From Actinomadura madurae (lineage in GTDB: Bacteria; Actinomycetota; Actinomycetes; Streptosporangiales; Streptosporangiaceae), in assembly GCF_900115095.1 (NCBI RefSeq), contig NZ_FOVH01000004.1, positions 228,127 through 292,126 of the forward strand: a stretch of DNA of 64,000 nt, given 5' to 3'. The notes beneath the pieces are model-generated. The model did not search any database and was not told the origin of the DNA. It saw only the letters and a list, made by a program, of their open reading frames with translations. The position numbers and the translations under genes are program-made. The stretch's first letter is position 1. Each line of letters starts with the position of its first letter. This document shows, piece by piece, positions 9,111-20,123 of the stretch.

Positions 9111-10003
9111 AGGCGGGGCTCCCCGTTATCGGAAGTGTCGTCACTGCTCGGACGCGCCGCCCGCATGGCGGCCGCCACACGTACCGCGTCCGCGTTCGGC
9201 CTGACCCTGTGCACCCTCACGCACCAGGCGCCGGTGTACGCGACAAGCGAGGTGATGGCCACGGTCGCGTCGTCGCAGTCGGTGAACGGACGCCGCATCC
9301 CGTCCGGGTCGGCGAGGAGCCTGGTCAGGAACCCCTTCCGGGAAGCCCCCACCAGGACGGGATAGCCGAGACCGGTGAACGCGTCCAGATGGGCCAGAAG
9401 AGACCAGTTGTGCCCCTTCTCCGGGTTCTTGGCGAAACCCAGCCCAGGATCCAGCACGATCATCGACGGGTCGACACCCTCTCCCAGTACGGCGTCGACC
9501 CTGCGTAGAAGCTCGTCGCGCACTTCTCGGACGACGTCCTCGTAGATGGCGCGGGTCTGCATGTCGTGGCTGTGGCCGCGCCAGTGCATCACCACGTACG
9601 GGATACCTGCCGCGGCCACCACACGCGGCATGTCCGGGTCGGCCAGGCCGCCGCTGACGTCGTTCACCAGCCGGGCGCCCACACCCACGGCGGCCTCCGC
9701 AACGTCGGCGCGCATCGTGTCGACACTCACCGGAACGTTCTCGGCCGTAAGCGCTTCGATGACGGGGATGACGCGGCGCAGTTCCTCGTCCTGGGACACG
9801 CGCTGCGCGCCGGGCCGCGTGGACTCGCCGCCCACGTCCACGATGTCGGCGCCCTCCGCGACAAGGTCAAGCCCGTGCTGGACGGCCTTCTCCGCGTCGA
9901 ACCAGGCCCCGCCGTCCGAGAACGAGTCGGGGGTCACGTTGACCACGCCCATGACGAGGCAGCGCCCTGGCGCGGGCAGCCCCGGAACGGCGGCACTGGT
10001 CAT
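9107..10003 (-). CDS. folP: Dihydropteroate synthase
   Basis: Joins 6-hydroxymethyl-dihydropterin pyrophosphate with p-aminobenzoate; target of sulfonamides. TIM-barrel signatures are present in order: VMGVVNVTPDSFSDGG, VDVGGESTRPGA, LVNDVSGG, VVMHWRG, IVLDPGLGFAKN and GASRKGFL. 298 residues from the ATG at 10003. The frame could begin nine bases earlier at a TTG, but ATG is preferred. It is the first gene of the folP-folK operon and lies 333 bp from folE, with repeats and a terminator between, so folE and folP are probably separate transcripts. Confidence 0.95.
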   Translation of the reverse strand: MTSAAVPGLPAPGRCLVMGVVNVTPDSFSDGGAWFDAEKAVQHGLDLVAEGADIVDVGGESTRPGAQRVSQDEELRRVIPVIEALTAENVPVSVDTMRADVAEAAVGVGARLVNDVSGGLADPDMPRVVAAAGIPYVVMHWRGHSHDMQTRAIYEDVVREVRDELLRRVDAVLGEGVDPSMIVLDPGLGFAKNPEKGHNWSLLAHLDAFTGLGYPVLVGASRKGFLTRLLADPDGMRRPFTDCDDATVAITSLVAYTGAWCVRVHRVRPNADAVRVAAAMRAARPSSDDTSDNGEPRL

Positions 10004-10112
10004 GTCAACCAACCCTATGCCTTGCGCACAACCCGCCGGAGCGACGCCTCAGCCGCCCCGGCACCGCCACCCAAACACCCGGCCGCAAGCCCTGCAACGC
10101 CGACCGCAGGCC

Positions 10113-10235
10113 GGAGACACCGGCCGAAGCCCCGAGACGCCCGCAGCAGGCCCGAGGCACCCGCCGGAGCCCCCGAGACGCCGACCGGAGGTTCGAGACG
10201 CCGGGCACGGGCCCGGGACACCGGGCGTGGGCCCC
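10113..10235. repeat. Imperfect 20/21-bp tandem repeat, six units
   Basis: Six alternating 20- and 21-bp units begin at 10113, 10134, 10154, 10175, 10195 and 10215. Each starts with a form of GAGACGCC and ends in a C run (for example GAGACGCCGACCGGAGGTTC). They lie in the folE-folP intergenic space, just upstream of folP on its own strand, with no supported gene. Confidence 0.8.
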
Positions 10236-10267
10236 GGGAGGCCCGCTGCGGCGGCGCTGGAACCAGC

Positions 10268-10302
10268 AGAACGGGCCTCAGCGCGACGCTGAGGCCCGTT
10301 CA
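10268..10302 (-). terminator. Terminator after folE
   Basis: A long inverted repeat with arms reading GAACGGGCCTCAGCG and CGCTGAGGCCCGTTC around a very small loop, about 35 bp downstream of the folE stop. The position and strength fit the end of the ftsH-folE transcript. Confidence 0.75.
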
Positions 10303-10335
10303 GACGGTCCGGCGGCCCGGAAGAGGGCCGGGCGG

Positions 10336-10971
10336 TCAATAGCGGCCAAGGATGAGGCTCATCGCCTCGGACCGCGTCTCGGCATGATCACGGAAGTCGC
10401 CGCGCACCGCCGACGTCACCGTCTTCGCGCCCGGCTTGCGCACCCCGCGCATGGTCATGCACAGGTGCTCGGCCTCGATCACCACGATCGCGCCGCGCGG
10501 CTCCAGGACGGTCATCAGCGCGTCCGCGACCTGGCTGGTGAGCCGCTCCTGCACCTGCGGCCTGCGCGCGTACACGTCCACCAGCCGAGCCAGCTTGGAC
10601 AGGCCGGTGATCTGGCCCTTCTTGTTGGGCGTGTACCCGACGTGCGCCACCCCGTGGAAGGGGACCAGGTGGTGCTCGCAGACCGAATACACCTCGATGT
10701 CCTTCACCAGGACCATCTCTTCGTGGTCGGCGTCGAACACCGTGGTCAGCGCGTCCTCCGGAGTCTGGCGCAGACCCGCGAACTGCTCCGCGTAGGCCCG
10801 CGCCACCCTGGCCGGTGTTTCACGGAGACCGTCCCGGTCGGGGTCCTCCCCGATGCCGATCAGGATCTCCCGGACTGCCTTCTCGATGCGCGCATGGTCG
10901 AAATGCCCGCCGCGCACGGTCTCACCCGGCGGGTCGATCTCGATCGGCGCCTCGTCGTACGGGATCGCCAA
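10336..10971 (-). CDS. folE: GTP cyclohydrolase I
   Basis: First enzyme of tetrahydrofolate synthesis, forming dihydroneopterin triphosphate from GTP. 211 residues with the zinc-site motif [13 protein letters not shown] (Cys and two His), the [23 protein letters not shown] block and the later LCMTMRG Cys ligand; all look intact. The frame starts at a TTG (10971) only 5 bp after the ftsH stop; a GTG 18 codons in is an alternative. It is probably translated from the ftsH transcript. folE beside ftsH is a conserved actinobacterial pairing. Confidence 0.95.
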   Translation of the reverse strand: MAIPYDEAPIEIDPPGETVRGGHFDHARIEKAVREILIGIGEDPDRDGLRETPARVARAYAEQFAGLRQTPEDALTTVFDADHEEMVLVKDIEVYSVCEHHLVPFHGVAHVGYTPNKKGQITGLSKLARLVDVYARRPQVQERLTSQVADALMTVLEPRGAIVVIEAEHLCMTMRGVRKPGAKTVTSAVRGDFRDHAETRSEAMSLILGRY

Positions 10972-10976
10972 GGCCG

Positions 10977-12983
<2,007 letters not shown>

Positions 12984-13378
12984 TTATCCGGTTACCCCTT
13001 CGGGGCCCGTCCCTCCTGACCAACATCTGTGTGCGATCCCCGCCCGTCCCGGGGGGACGAACGCCACTGCGACCAACAATCCGTCCAACGAAGGACCCGT
13101 CGCCTGGGCTCCGGGCCCGTCGTGGCGGCTTCCCTCATAATCGCCTCCCGAACCCAGGGTCCGGGACACTGACGGTACACCGCAGGGCGCAGGAGACGCA
13201 GCCGACGCTGTTCCCCTGCTCCCCTTCCATATACCCGTCAACGACCCTTGCAACGATTCGTCACGGTCCCTTGTTCCCTGGGCGGTCCCTGCGGGCCCCT
13301 TGGGGCTCTTCCCAGGGCCCTGTGGGCGTCTGGGCGGGGGCACCCGCCACCGGCCGTGTGGGGTCCGGTACGGGGACG
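12984..13378. other. ftsH-hpt intergenic region, no gene
   Basis: A 395-bp gap on the leading side of ftsH. Short frames exist but none is convincing. The promoter of ftsH should lie here; I could not pick a clear -35/-10 pair by eye. The half next to hpt is GC-rich with imperfect GGGCCC-type dyads. Confidence 0.5.
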
Positions 13379-13942
13379 TCAGGCCCCGTCGCCGCCGTAG
13401 ACGTGCGGGGCCAGCGTCCCCACGAAAGGCAGGTTCCGATACTTCTCCGCATAGTCGAGCCCATAGCCGATGACGAACTCGTTAGGGATGTCGAACCCGA
13501 TGTACTTCACGTCGACGTCGGTCTTGACCGCTTCCGGCTTGCGCAGCAGCGCGCAGATCTCCAAGGAGGCCGGGCCACGCGACCGCAGGTTGCTCACCAG
13601 CCACGACAGGGTCAGCCCGGAGTCGACGATGTCCTCCACGATCAGGACGTGCCGGTCGATGATGTCGGTGTCGAGGTCCTTGAGGATGCGCACGACGCCC
13701 GACGACTTCGTGCCCGACCCGTACGACGACACGGCCATCCAGTCCATGGACGCGGGCGAGTGCAGCGCCCGCGCCAGATCAGCCATGATCATGACAGCGC
13801 CCTTGAGGACGCCGACGAGCAGCAGGTCCTTACCCGCGTAGTCCGCGTCGATCTGCCCGGCGAGCTCCCGCACCTTGGCCTGCAGGTCGTCCTCGGGGAT
13901 CAGCACCTTCGCCAGGTCGTTGCCCAGGTCCTTCTCGTCCAC
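13379..13942 (-). CDS. hpt: Hypoxanthine phosphoribosyltransferase
   Basis: Purine salvage enzyme that makes IMP/GMP from hypoxanthine/guanine and PRPP. 187 residues from a GTG start at 13942. The PRPP-binding loop [17 protein letters not shown] is present with its two acidic residues, together with [13 protein letters not shown] (flexible loop II) and [23 protein letters not shown] at the C-terminal end. hpt follows tilS in the same direction, the standard bacterial order tilS-hpt-ftsH. Confidence 0.95.
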   Translation of the reverse strand: MDEKDLGNDLAKVLIPEDDLQAKVRELAGQIDADYAGKDLLLVGVLKGAVMIMADLARALHSPASMDWMAVSSYGSGTKSSGVVRILKDLDTDIIDRHVLIVEDIVDSGLTLSWLVSNLRSRGPASLEICALLRKPEAVKTDVDVKYIGFDIPNEFVIGYGLDYAEKYRNLPFVGTLAPHVYGGDGA

Positions 13943-14066
13943 AACCCCACCCTCATCGCTCAGACCGCGCCCGTCCGGTAGGACGGACGTAGGACGGACT
14001 CCGCACGCACGCCCGGTAGGCGCGCGCGACGGGCGCGGCATGTGACGATCGGCACACGCCGCGACG

Positions 14067-15068
14067 TCAAACCGGGACGAACAGCAGCTTTCCATACCGC
14101 CGGACGGCGCGAAGCCGCCCCGGCAGATCCACGTGCCGCTGCCCGCGCCAGGCCGTGACCAGCCGATCCATCGCATCGACATGGACCGCCGCGAGCGTAC
14201 CCGGTGGGCTTCCGGCCTTGACCGCCGCCATCCGGAGGACCCGCGTACGGACGGCCCTGGGGAGGCCCTCAAGTCCTTCCAGGGCCATGGCAACGCCGTA
14301 CCCGTCTGCCGTGGTCTCCAGGTCGCTGAATGCGCGGGAGGCCAGTTCGTCCAGGGCGTCGGCATCGTCGCGCAGCATCCCGGCCGTCCGCGCCAGGGCC
14401 TCGGCCACACCCGGCCCCAGGGCCTTCTCCAGGGCGGGCAGGGCTTCATGGCGGACGCGGACGCGCGCGTAGGCGGGATCGACGTTGTGGGGGTCGTCCC
14501 AGGGCTCAAGCCCCATCGCCTCACAGGCACGGCGCGTGGTGGCCCGATCAAGTTCGAGAAGAGGCCGCGCGTAGAGCACGGCGGCCTGGGTTCGCCTGAA
14601 CGTGGGCGGCATCCCGGACAGCGACCGGGCACCGGACCCACGCGCCAGCCCTAGCAGGACGGTCTCGGCCTGGTCGTCTCGCGTGTGCCCGAGGAGGACG
14701 GCTGACGCGCCCCACCGGGCGGCCGCATCGTCGAGCGCGGCGTACCGGGCGACGCGCGCCGCGTTCTCCGGGCCGCCAGGCCCCTCGACGGTGACCGCGA
14801 TAGAGCCGGATGGGTCCAGGCCAAGGTCGGCCATGGTCCGGACCACGGCGTCGGCCCGCTCCGCTGAACCGTCCTGGAGGCCGTGGTCGATCGTGACGCC
14901 GCCTGCCGAGCGTTCCGCCCTGGGCGCTTCGAAGGCGAGCGCCGCGGCGAGCGCCAGAGAGTCCGCGCCTCCACTGCACGCGGCCAGGACCATCGCACCC
15001 TGCGGCAGGTCGGAGAGCACATGCCGCACGGCGAGACGTACCGCCGCCACCGCAGGATCAGGGCCCAT
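14067..15068 (-). CDS. tilS: tRNA(Ile)-lysidine synthetase
   Basis: Converts C34 of tRNA-Ile(CAU) to lysidine so that it reads AUA. 333 residues. The N-terminal PP-loop ATPase motif [13 protein letters not shown] (SGGxDS) is intact, with [20 protein letters not shown] and the WDDPHN element following. It has the short C-terminal domain typical of actinobacterial TilS. ATG at 15068. Lies 124 bp upstream of hpt on the same strand. Confidence 0.95.
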   Translation of the reverse strand: MGPDPAVAAVRLAVRHVLSDLPQGAMVLAACSGGADSLALAAALAFEAPRAERSAGGVTIDHGLQDGSAERADAVVRTMADLGLDPSGSIAVTVEGPGGPENAARVARYAALDDAAARWGASAVLLGHTRDDQAETVLLGLARGSGARSLSGMPPTFRRTQAAVLYARPLLELDRATTRRACEAMGLEPWDDPHNVDPAYARVRVRHEALPALEKALGPGVAEALARTAGMLRDDADALDELASRAFSDLETTADGYGVAMALEGLEGLPRAVRTRVLRMAAVKAGSPPGTLAAVHVDAMDRLVTAWRGQRHVDLPGRLRAVRRYGKLLFVPV

Positions 15069-15164
15069 GGGAAACGTCTACCACCACCCTGCGACGGCCT
15101 AGTGCTTCACCTTCGGGCTCAGGCCTCGTCGGAGAATCTCTGTGCGCTCAGCCCCTCGTCGACC

Positions 15165-16286
15165 TCAGGCCTCGTTGGCCTCGGGCGGGGCGTCGATGGC
15201 GCGAGGACCGATGACCCGGTCCATCCACAGGGCCGGCTCCTTGATCTCGTCGTGCGTGGGCAGCGTCTCCGGTGACTGCCAGACCTGGTTGAAGCCGCTC
15301 ATGCCGACCTCGGTGACGACCCGCCGGACGAACCGGGAGCCCTCCGCGTACTGCTTCATCTTCAGGTCGATGCCGAGCAGCCGCCGGATCGTCCGGTCGA
15401 GCTTGGAGCCGCCCGCGCGGCGCCCCTGGAAACGGGACCTGATCTGCTGGACGGACGGCACGACCTCCGGGCCGACCGCGTCCATGACGTAGTCGCCGTG
15501 CCCCTCGACCAGCGTCATCACGGCGGTGAGACGGTCGAGGATCTCGCGCTGCTCCGGGGTCTGGATCGCGTCGATGAGGTTGGCGTCGCCTCCGCGCACG
15601 GCGTCGGCGACGGCTTCCGCCGCGTCCCTGATGCGGTCCAGCATCACGCCCGGGTCGAGGTCGGACGCCAGGAGGAACTTGGTCATCTGGTCCTGGACGT
15701 ACTCGCGCAGCCACGAAACCCCGGTGAACTGGGCGCGGTGCGTCTCCTCGTGGAGGCAGACCCAGAGGCGGAAGTCACGCGATTCCACACCGAGCTCCTG
15801 CTCGACGTGGACGATGTTGGGTGCGACAAGGGTCAGCCGGCCCGTCGGCGCGCGTCCGGACGGGTCCGGCGGCAGGAACAGTTCGTACTGCCCCAGGACA
15901 CGGCTGGCCATGTACGCGAGGATCGCGCCCACCTGCATGCCGGTCACGCGGGAGCCGACGGCCTGGACGACGACGTTGCCCGCTCCGCCGAGAGGGCCGG
16001 GGCCGCGCCGTTCGGACATCTGCTCCATCAGCGGTTCGAGGACGACCCGGAAACCGTCCACGTTGGCGCGGATCCAGCCGGGCCGGTCGACGATCGTCGC
16101 CGGGTCCGGGTCGAGCTCGGAGGCCATGCCGGTGAAGTCCCGCACGTGCCCGTGGGCGGTCTTCGAAAGTTCGCGCAGCTCCTTCACGACCTCACGGGCC
16201 TCGTCATGGGTGACCTGCGGGCCCGGCCTGACGAGCCGGGTTCCGGCCTGAACCGCCACGTTCCAGTCGATCATTGAGGCGCTCAT
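15165..16286 (-). CDS. Zinc-dependent metalloprotease (DUF2342 / F420-associated type)
   Basis: 373 residues. A conserved actinobacterial family with a gluzincin-like motif: LWVCLHEETHRAQFTGV provides HEETH (HExxH), and the acidic C-terminal half carries further conserved residues. Family members are annotated either as zinc-dependent metalloprotease or as coenzyme F420 biosynthesis-associated protein. It sits between tilS and dacB as in other actinomycetes. The ATG at 16286 is preferred over a GTG nine bases upstream. The substrate is not known. Confidence 0.85.
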   Translation of the reverse strand: MSASMIDWNVAVQAGTRLVRPGPQVTHDEAREVVKELRELSKTAHGHVRDFTGMASELDPDPATIVDRPGWIRANVDGFRVVLEPLMEQMSERRGPGPLGGAGNVVVQAVGSRVTGMQVGAILAYMASRVLGQYELFLPPDPSGRAPTGRLTLVAPNIVHVEQELGVESRDFRLWVCLHEETHRAQFTGVSWLREYVQDQMTKFLLASDLDPGVMLDRIRDAAEAVADAVRGGDANLIDAIQTPEQREILDRLTAVMTLVEGHGDYVMDAVGPEVVPSVQQIRSRFQGRRAGGSKLDRTIRRLLGIDLKMKQYAEGSRFVRRVVTEVGMSGFNQVWQSPETLPTHDEIKEPALWMDRVIGPRAIDAPPEANEA

Positions 16287-16515
16287 GTACTCCACCGTAC
16301 GTTTCGGACGCGGCGCCGGGGCGCCTGTGCACGGTCATTCAACGAACAACCGTTCTGGTTATCTCCCGTTCAACGGACCCCACACGCGCACCCAGACCCG
16401 CATGTCCTGAAAAAGCAGGCCCCTCCCACCCGGGGGCGGACCGTACTCCCCCACCCTTGCCCCACCCGCCGCCCAACCGCAGGACAACAGGAACCTGTGG
16501 ATAACCGAAGGAGGA

Positions 16516-17946
16516 TCAGCCGCACCCGCAGGCCGCGACCGCCGCCGCGAGCTGGTCCAGCTTCCCCGGATCGACCGGCCCTTTCCCGTCCCCCGCCATG
16601 AACGCAAAAGCGAGCAGCCGCCCGTCCGCGCTGTAGGCGAGCCCCGCCAGCGTGCTGACCCCCGCGAGAGTGCCGGTCTTCGCCCGCACCAGCCCCGCAC
16701 CCGCCTGACTGGTGGCGACGGTGTAGCGCGGCGGGCTCAGCGTCCCCGAGAACCCTGCGACCGGCAGGCCGGTTATGGCCGGACGCAGTTCCGGATGGTC
16801 CTCCCCGGAAGCGAGCGAGACGATCCGCGCCAGCGCGATCGGCGAGATCCGGTTGCGAGGCGACAACCCGCTGCCGTCGTTCACCGAGACGCCCTCCGCC
16901 ACACCCAGCTTCGCCAGAACCTGCTGGACGGCCTGAGCGGCGTCCGCGAACGTCGCCGGACGTCCCAGCTTGATGGCGACTTGCCGGGCCACAGCCTCCG
17001 CCACATCGTTGTCACTGTCGGTCAGCAGATGCTCCACCAGAGCCGACATCGGCGGCGACTGGACGGCGCCGAGCGGAGCCGCCTCCTTCGGCGCGACCGT
17101 CCTTCGCCCGACCTTGGCGCTCACCCCGTACTTGGACACCAGACGCGCGAACTGGTTCGCCGCAGTGGCCGCTGGATCAGAGACCCTCGTCTTCTTGGAC
17201 GGATCGGACGGCGCGACACGTCCCTCGTCGACCGTGAGGGCGGTGACAGGCGCCACCTCACCGTCCGGCAGATAGTTGGGCTTCCACCCCGCGGCCGTAC
17301 GGGGCCCCCGATACGCCGACACGTCGTAGTCCACACGGACCTGGCCCACACCGGACGACTTCAGCGCCGTGGCCGCCTGACGGGCCAGTTCCGAGAGCGA
17401 CGCATAGGGCGGATGGCCGGCGTCCGGACGCGGCGGAAGAGCCGTCAAGGTAGGATCCCCGCCTCCGACCAGAACGATTCTGCCGCCTGTGCTCTGCACG
17501 ACCCGTGTGGTGATGCGGTGCGCGGGGCCCAGCGAGGCGAGCGCCGCCACCGATGTCACCAGCTTCGTCGTGGAGGCCGGGGTGGCGGGCCGGTCGGCGC
17601 GCAGCTGGTACAGGGTCCGGCGGGTCTCCGCGTCGATGACCACCGCGTTGATTTTCGCCTTCGGGCCGCCGATCAGGGGCGTGAGCCGTCCCGCCAGAGC
17701 GGACGCGTCAGGCGGACGGCCCGCGCCCAGGCCGGCGGGGGAAATCGAGGCCGCCGAGGTTGGAACCTGCACGAGGTCACGCGCGGCCACGCTCGGCGGT
17801 TGCGGAGACAGATGCCGGTCAGGTGTGAGTTTCACCACTGCCAGGCCGGCGGCCACGGCGAAAACGTTAAGGAGAGAGAGCGACAGAACCGCGAGGGTTC
17901 GGCCCCGTCCAGGCACGTGACCGCCCCTCTCCCACTCAGCACTCAC
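16516..17946 (-). CDS. dacB: D-alanyl-D-alanine carboxypeptidase (class C PBP, PBP4-like)
   Basis: Trims or cleaves peptidoglycan cross-links outside the membrane. About 476 residues: a short basic start and hydrophobic signal/anchor ([21 protein letters not shown]), then the active-site SxxK box in [13 protein letters not shown], the SxN box in [11 protein letters not shown], and the KTG box in [17 protein letters not shown]. The spacing of the inserted domain between SxxK and SxN fits the peptidase S13 family. GTG at 17946 or the GTG at 17916 are both possible starts. It is divergent from ppa with about 100 bp between them. Confidence 0.93.
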   Translation of the reverse strand: MSAEWERGGHVPGRGRTLAVLSLSLLNVFAVAAGLAVVKLTPDRHLSPQPPSVAARDLVQVPTSAASISPAGLGAGRPPDASALAGRLTPLIGGPKAKINAVVIDAETRRTLYQLRADRPATPASTTKLVTSVAALASLGPAHRITTRVVQSTGGRIVLVGGGDPTLTALPPRPDAGHPPYASLSELARQAATALKSSGVGQVRVDYDVSAYRGPRTAAGWKPNYLPDGEVAPVTALTVDEGRVAPSDPSKKTRVSDPAATAANQFARLVSKYGVSAKVGRRTVAPKEAAPLGAVQSPPMSALVEHLLTDSDNDVAEAVARQVAIKLGRPATFADAAQAVQQVLAKLGVAEGVSVNDGSGLSPRNRISPIALARIVSLASGEDHPELRPAITGLPVAGFSGTLSPPRYTVATSQAGAGLVRAKTGTLAGVSTLAGLAYSADGRLLAFAFMAGDGKGPVDPGKLDQLAAAVAACGCG

Positions 17947-18053
17947 CAACGTGCGACATCCTTATACAGGGGAACAATCACCTGTGGGGCCGGCCTCGCC
18001 CACAGGCTCCCGAAAGACTATTCACTGCGAGCGCGCAGGGAGCGGAGGACATC

Positions 18054-18545
18054 TTGGATTTCGACGTCACCATTGAGATCCCGAAGGGCCAGCGGAACAA
18101 GTACGAGGTGGACCACGAGACCGGCCGCATCCGGCTCGACCGCATGCTGTTCACCTCCACGCAGTACCCGGCCGACTACGGGTTCATCGAGAACACCCTC
18201 GGCGAGGACGGTGACCCGCTGGACGCGCTGGTCCTGCTGCAGGAGCCGACCTTCCCCGGCTGCCTCATCCGCTGCCGCACGGTGGGCATGTTCCGGATGA
18301 CCGACGAGGCCGGTGGTGACGACAAGGTCCTGTGCGTCCCCGCCACCGATCCCCGGATGGAGCACCTGCGCGACATCCACCACGTCGCCGAGTTCGACCG
18401 CCTGGAGATCCAGCACTTCTTCGAGGTCTACAAGGACCTGGAGCCCGGCAAGTCCGTGGAGGGCGCCAGCTGGGTGGGGCGCCAGGAGGCCGAGCAGGAG
18501 ATCGAGCGGTCGTTCAAGCGCGCGGCGGACCAGGGCGGCCACTGA
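18054..18545 (+). CDS. ppa: Inorganic pyrophosphatase
   Basis: Hydrolyses pyrophosphate, driving biosynthetic reactions. 163 residues, the soluble family I type: [35 protein letters not shown] (with the metal-binding Asp cluster) and [14 protein letters not shown]. The start is TTG at 18054, supported by a GGAGGA ribosome binding site about 8 bases upstream and by the family's usual N-terminus; no nearer ATG or GTG fits. A strong terminator follows. Confidence 0.96.
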   Translation: MDFDVTIEIPKGQRNKYEVDHETGRIRLDRMLFTSTQYPADYGFIENTLGEDGDPLDALVLLQEPTFPGCLIRCRTVGMFRMTDEAGGDDKVLCVPATDPRMEHLRDIHHVAEFDRLEIQHFFEVYKDLEPGKSVEGASWVGRQEAEQEIERSFKRAADQGGH

Positions 18546-18652
18546 GCGCCACCCGGTCCCGCTGACCACCGGCCGGGCCGTGCCGGTGCCGGGCCAGGGA
18601 GTCGCGGACGGCGCCGATCCGCTCCCCGCCGCCCATGCGACGCGTCTCGCGA

Positions 18653-18690
18653 GGAACCCTTCCGTACAGGACGCCGTACGGAAGGGTTCC
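18653..18690 (+). terminator. Terminator after ppa
   Basis: Perfect 15-bp stem (GGAACCCTTCCGTAC at 18653-18667 and its complement at 18676-18690) with an 8-nt loop, followed by CGTTTTCC. It can serve ppa and, from the other side, the convergent NlpC/P60 gene that ends at 18737. Confidence 0.9.
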
Positions 18691-18736
18691 CGTTTTCCAG
18701 GCAACGGTTCGCGCAGGTCAGCGACCATGCGTGGCG

Positions 18737-20026
18737 TCACCCGGCCGGACGTGTCGCCCCGATCAGGTCGCCCCGGTGGATGGTCGCGATGCGTACCCGT
18801 GCGCCGGTGTAAGGCGCCTCGACCATCTGGCCATCGCTGACATAGATGCCGACGTGGTGGATGGTGTCGGGGTTGGTCTTGTCGGTCGCGAAGAAGACGA
18901 GGTCACCGGGACGCAGTTCGTTTACGGGAATGTGGGGCCCGGACGTCCATTGAGTACCGGTCCAGTGGTCGAGCCGTACACCGGCCTTGCTCCACGCGTA
19001 CATGGCCAGCCCAGAGCAGTCGAACCCTCTGATCTCCGCGCCCTGCTCCACACCGTACGTGGGACCGGACTCGTCACCCCCGCCCCAGGAGTACTGCGTG
19101 CCGAGCCACTTCAGCGCGGCGCGGACCGCTATGGCTCCGCGCGCCGCCGACGTGGTGAGGGCCGCTTCAGGACGTCCGGTACTGGCGCCAGAACTGGCGA
19201 AGGCGGAACGAGCCTTGTGCTCCGTCGCCTTCTGCGAGGCACGCTCCCGCGCGCGCTTGACCTTCGCTGCATGCGCTTCGGCCTTACCAAGGTGACTCTC
19301 CAGACGACGCTTCTCGTCCTGGAGACGCTGGACGGATGCCTGCTGGGTCTCGACCGCCTCCCGTGCAGTCCGTTTGGCCGCATCGGCGCGTCTTGCCGCA
19401 GCGCTCTGTTCGTTCAGCGTCATCTTCGCTTGGCGACGGAACACGTCAGCTACCGTCTTGGCCGCCTCGACCCTCTGCACCATGGCCGCTCGGCGTTCGG
19501 CGAGCATCTTGACCATGCCGGCACGGTCCATGAAGCCTTGCGGGCCACCCTCGCCGGCGACCGCAGAGGACAACGGGTCGTAACCGGTGTTGTCCCGGTA
19601 GACCTGCGCGGCGAACGACGCCAGCTCGGCTCTGGATATCTCGACCCGCCTGTGCGCCTCTGAGAGCCGTCCCTGGGTGTCGGTGTACGCCCGCTGTGCA
19701 CGGCGTAGTTTCAGCTGCTCACCGTTGTAGCGCTCCACTGCGGACGCCGCAGCGATCGCGAGCCTGTCGAGTTCGCCGTCCGCTTGGGCGAGCTTGGCCT
19801 TCGTCCGTCCGACCTCGGCCGCCCGCTCCCTGACCTGGCGTTCGCTCCGTTCAACATCCTTTGCGCTGGGGCTTGGCTCCGCGAGGGGACGGGCGGACGC
19901 CGCGGGAAGGAGCAGGTTCATCCCGAGCGCCAGGCCAGCACCGACGGCGACCAGCCGAAACGCCGTACATTGCGCAGGGGGCGGGCTCGCGTGACGGCGA
20001 CGTGTCTCTGGTGCGCCAGATGCCAT
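18737..20026 (-). CDS. Secreted NlpC/P60 peptidoglycan endopeptidase (RipA-like)
   Basis: About 429 residues. An N-terminal signal sequence (LVAVGAGLALGMNLLLPAASARP) is followed by ~230 residues of coiled coil rich in Ala, Arg, Glu and Gln, and then a C-terminal NlpC/P60 domain with the catalytic Cys in RGFDCSGLAMYAW and the His in DTIHHVGIYV. The coiled coil plus hydrolase layout is that of RipA-type cell-separation hydrolases, in which the coil can hold the enzyme inactive or anchor it. ATG at 20026; a GTG two codons earlier is possible. Confidence 0.93.
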   Translation of the reverse strand: MASGAPETRRRHASPPPAQCTAFRLVAVGAGLALGMNLLLPAASARPLAEPSPSAKDVERSERQVRERAAEVGRTKAKLAQADGELDRLAIAAASAVERYNGEQLKLRRAQRAYTDTQGRLSEAHRRVEISRAELASFAAQVYRDNTGYDPLSSAVAGEGGPQGFMDRAGMVKMLAERRAAMVQRVEAAKTVADVFRRQAKMTLNEQSAAARRADAAKRTAREAVETQQASVQRLQDEKRRLESHLGKAEAHAAKVKRARERASQKATEHKARSAFASSGASTGRPEAALTTSAARGAIAVRAALKWLGTQYSWGGGDESGPTYGVEQGAEIRGFDCSGLAMYAWSKAGVRLDHWTGTQWTSGPHIPVNELRPGDLVFFATDKTNPDTIHHVGIYVSDGQMVEAPYTGARVRIATIHRGDLIGATRPAG

Positions 20027-20123
20027 GAGCACGTCCTCCCCCAGGGATGCACTGCTTAGCGCAAACGATCACCTACGAAGAGTAGTTGACTCGGGCAAGG
20101 GTAAGTACGTCCGCCACTCCTCG

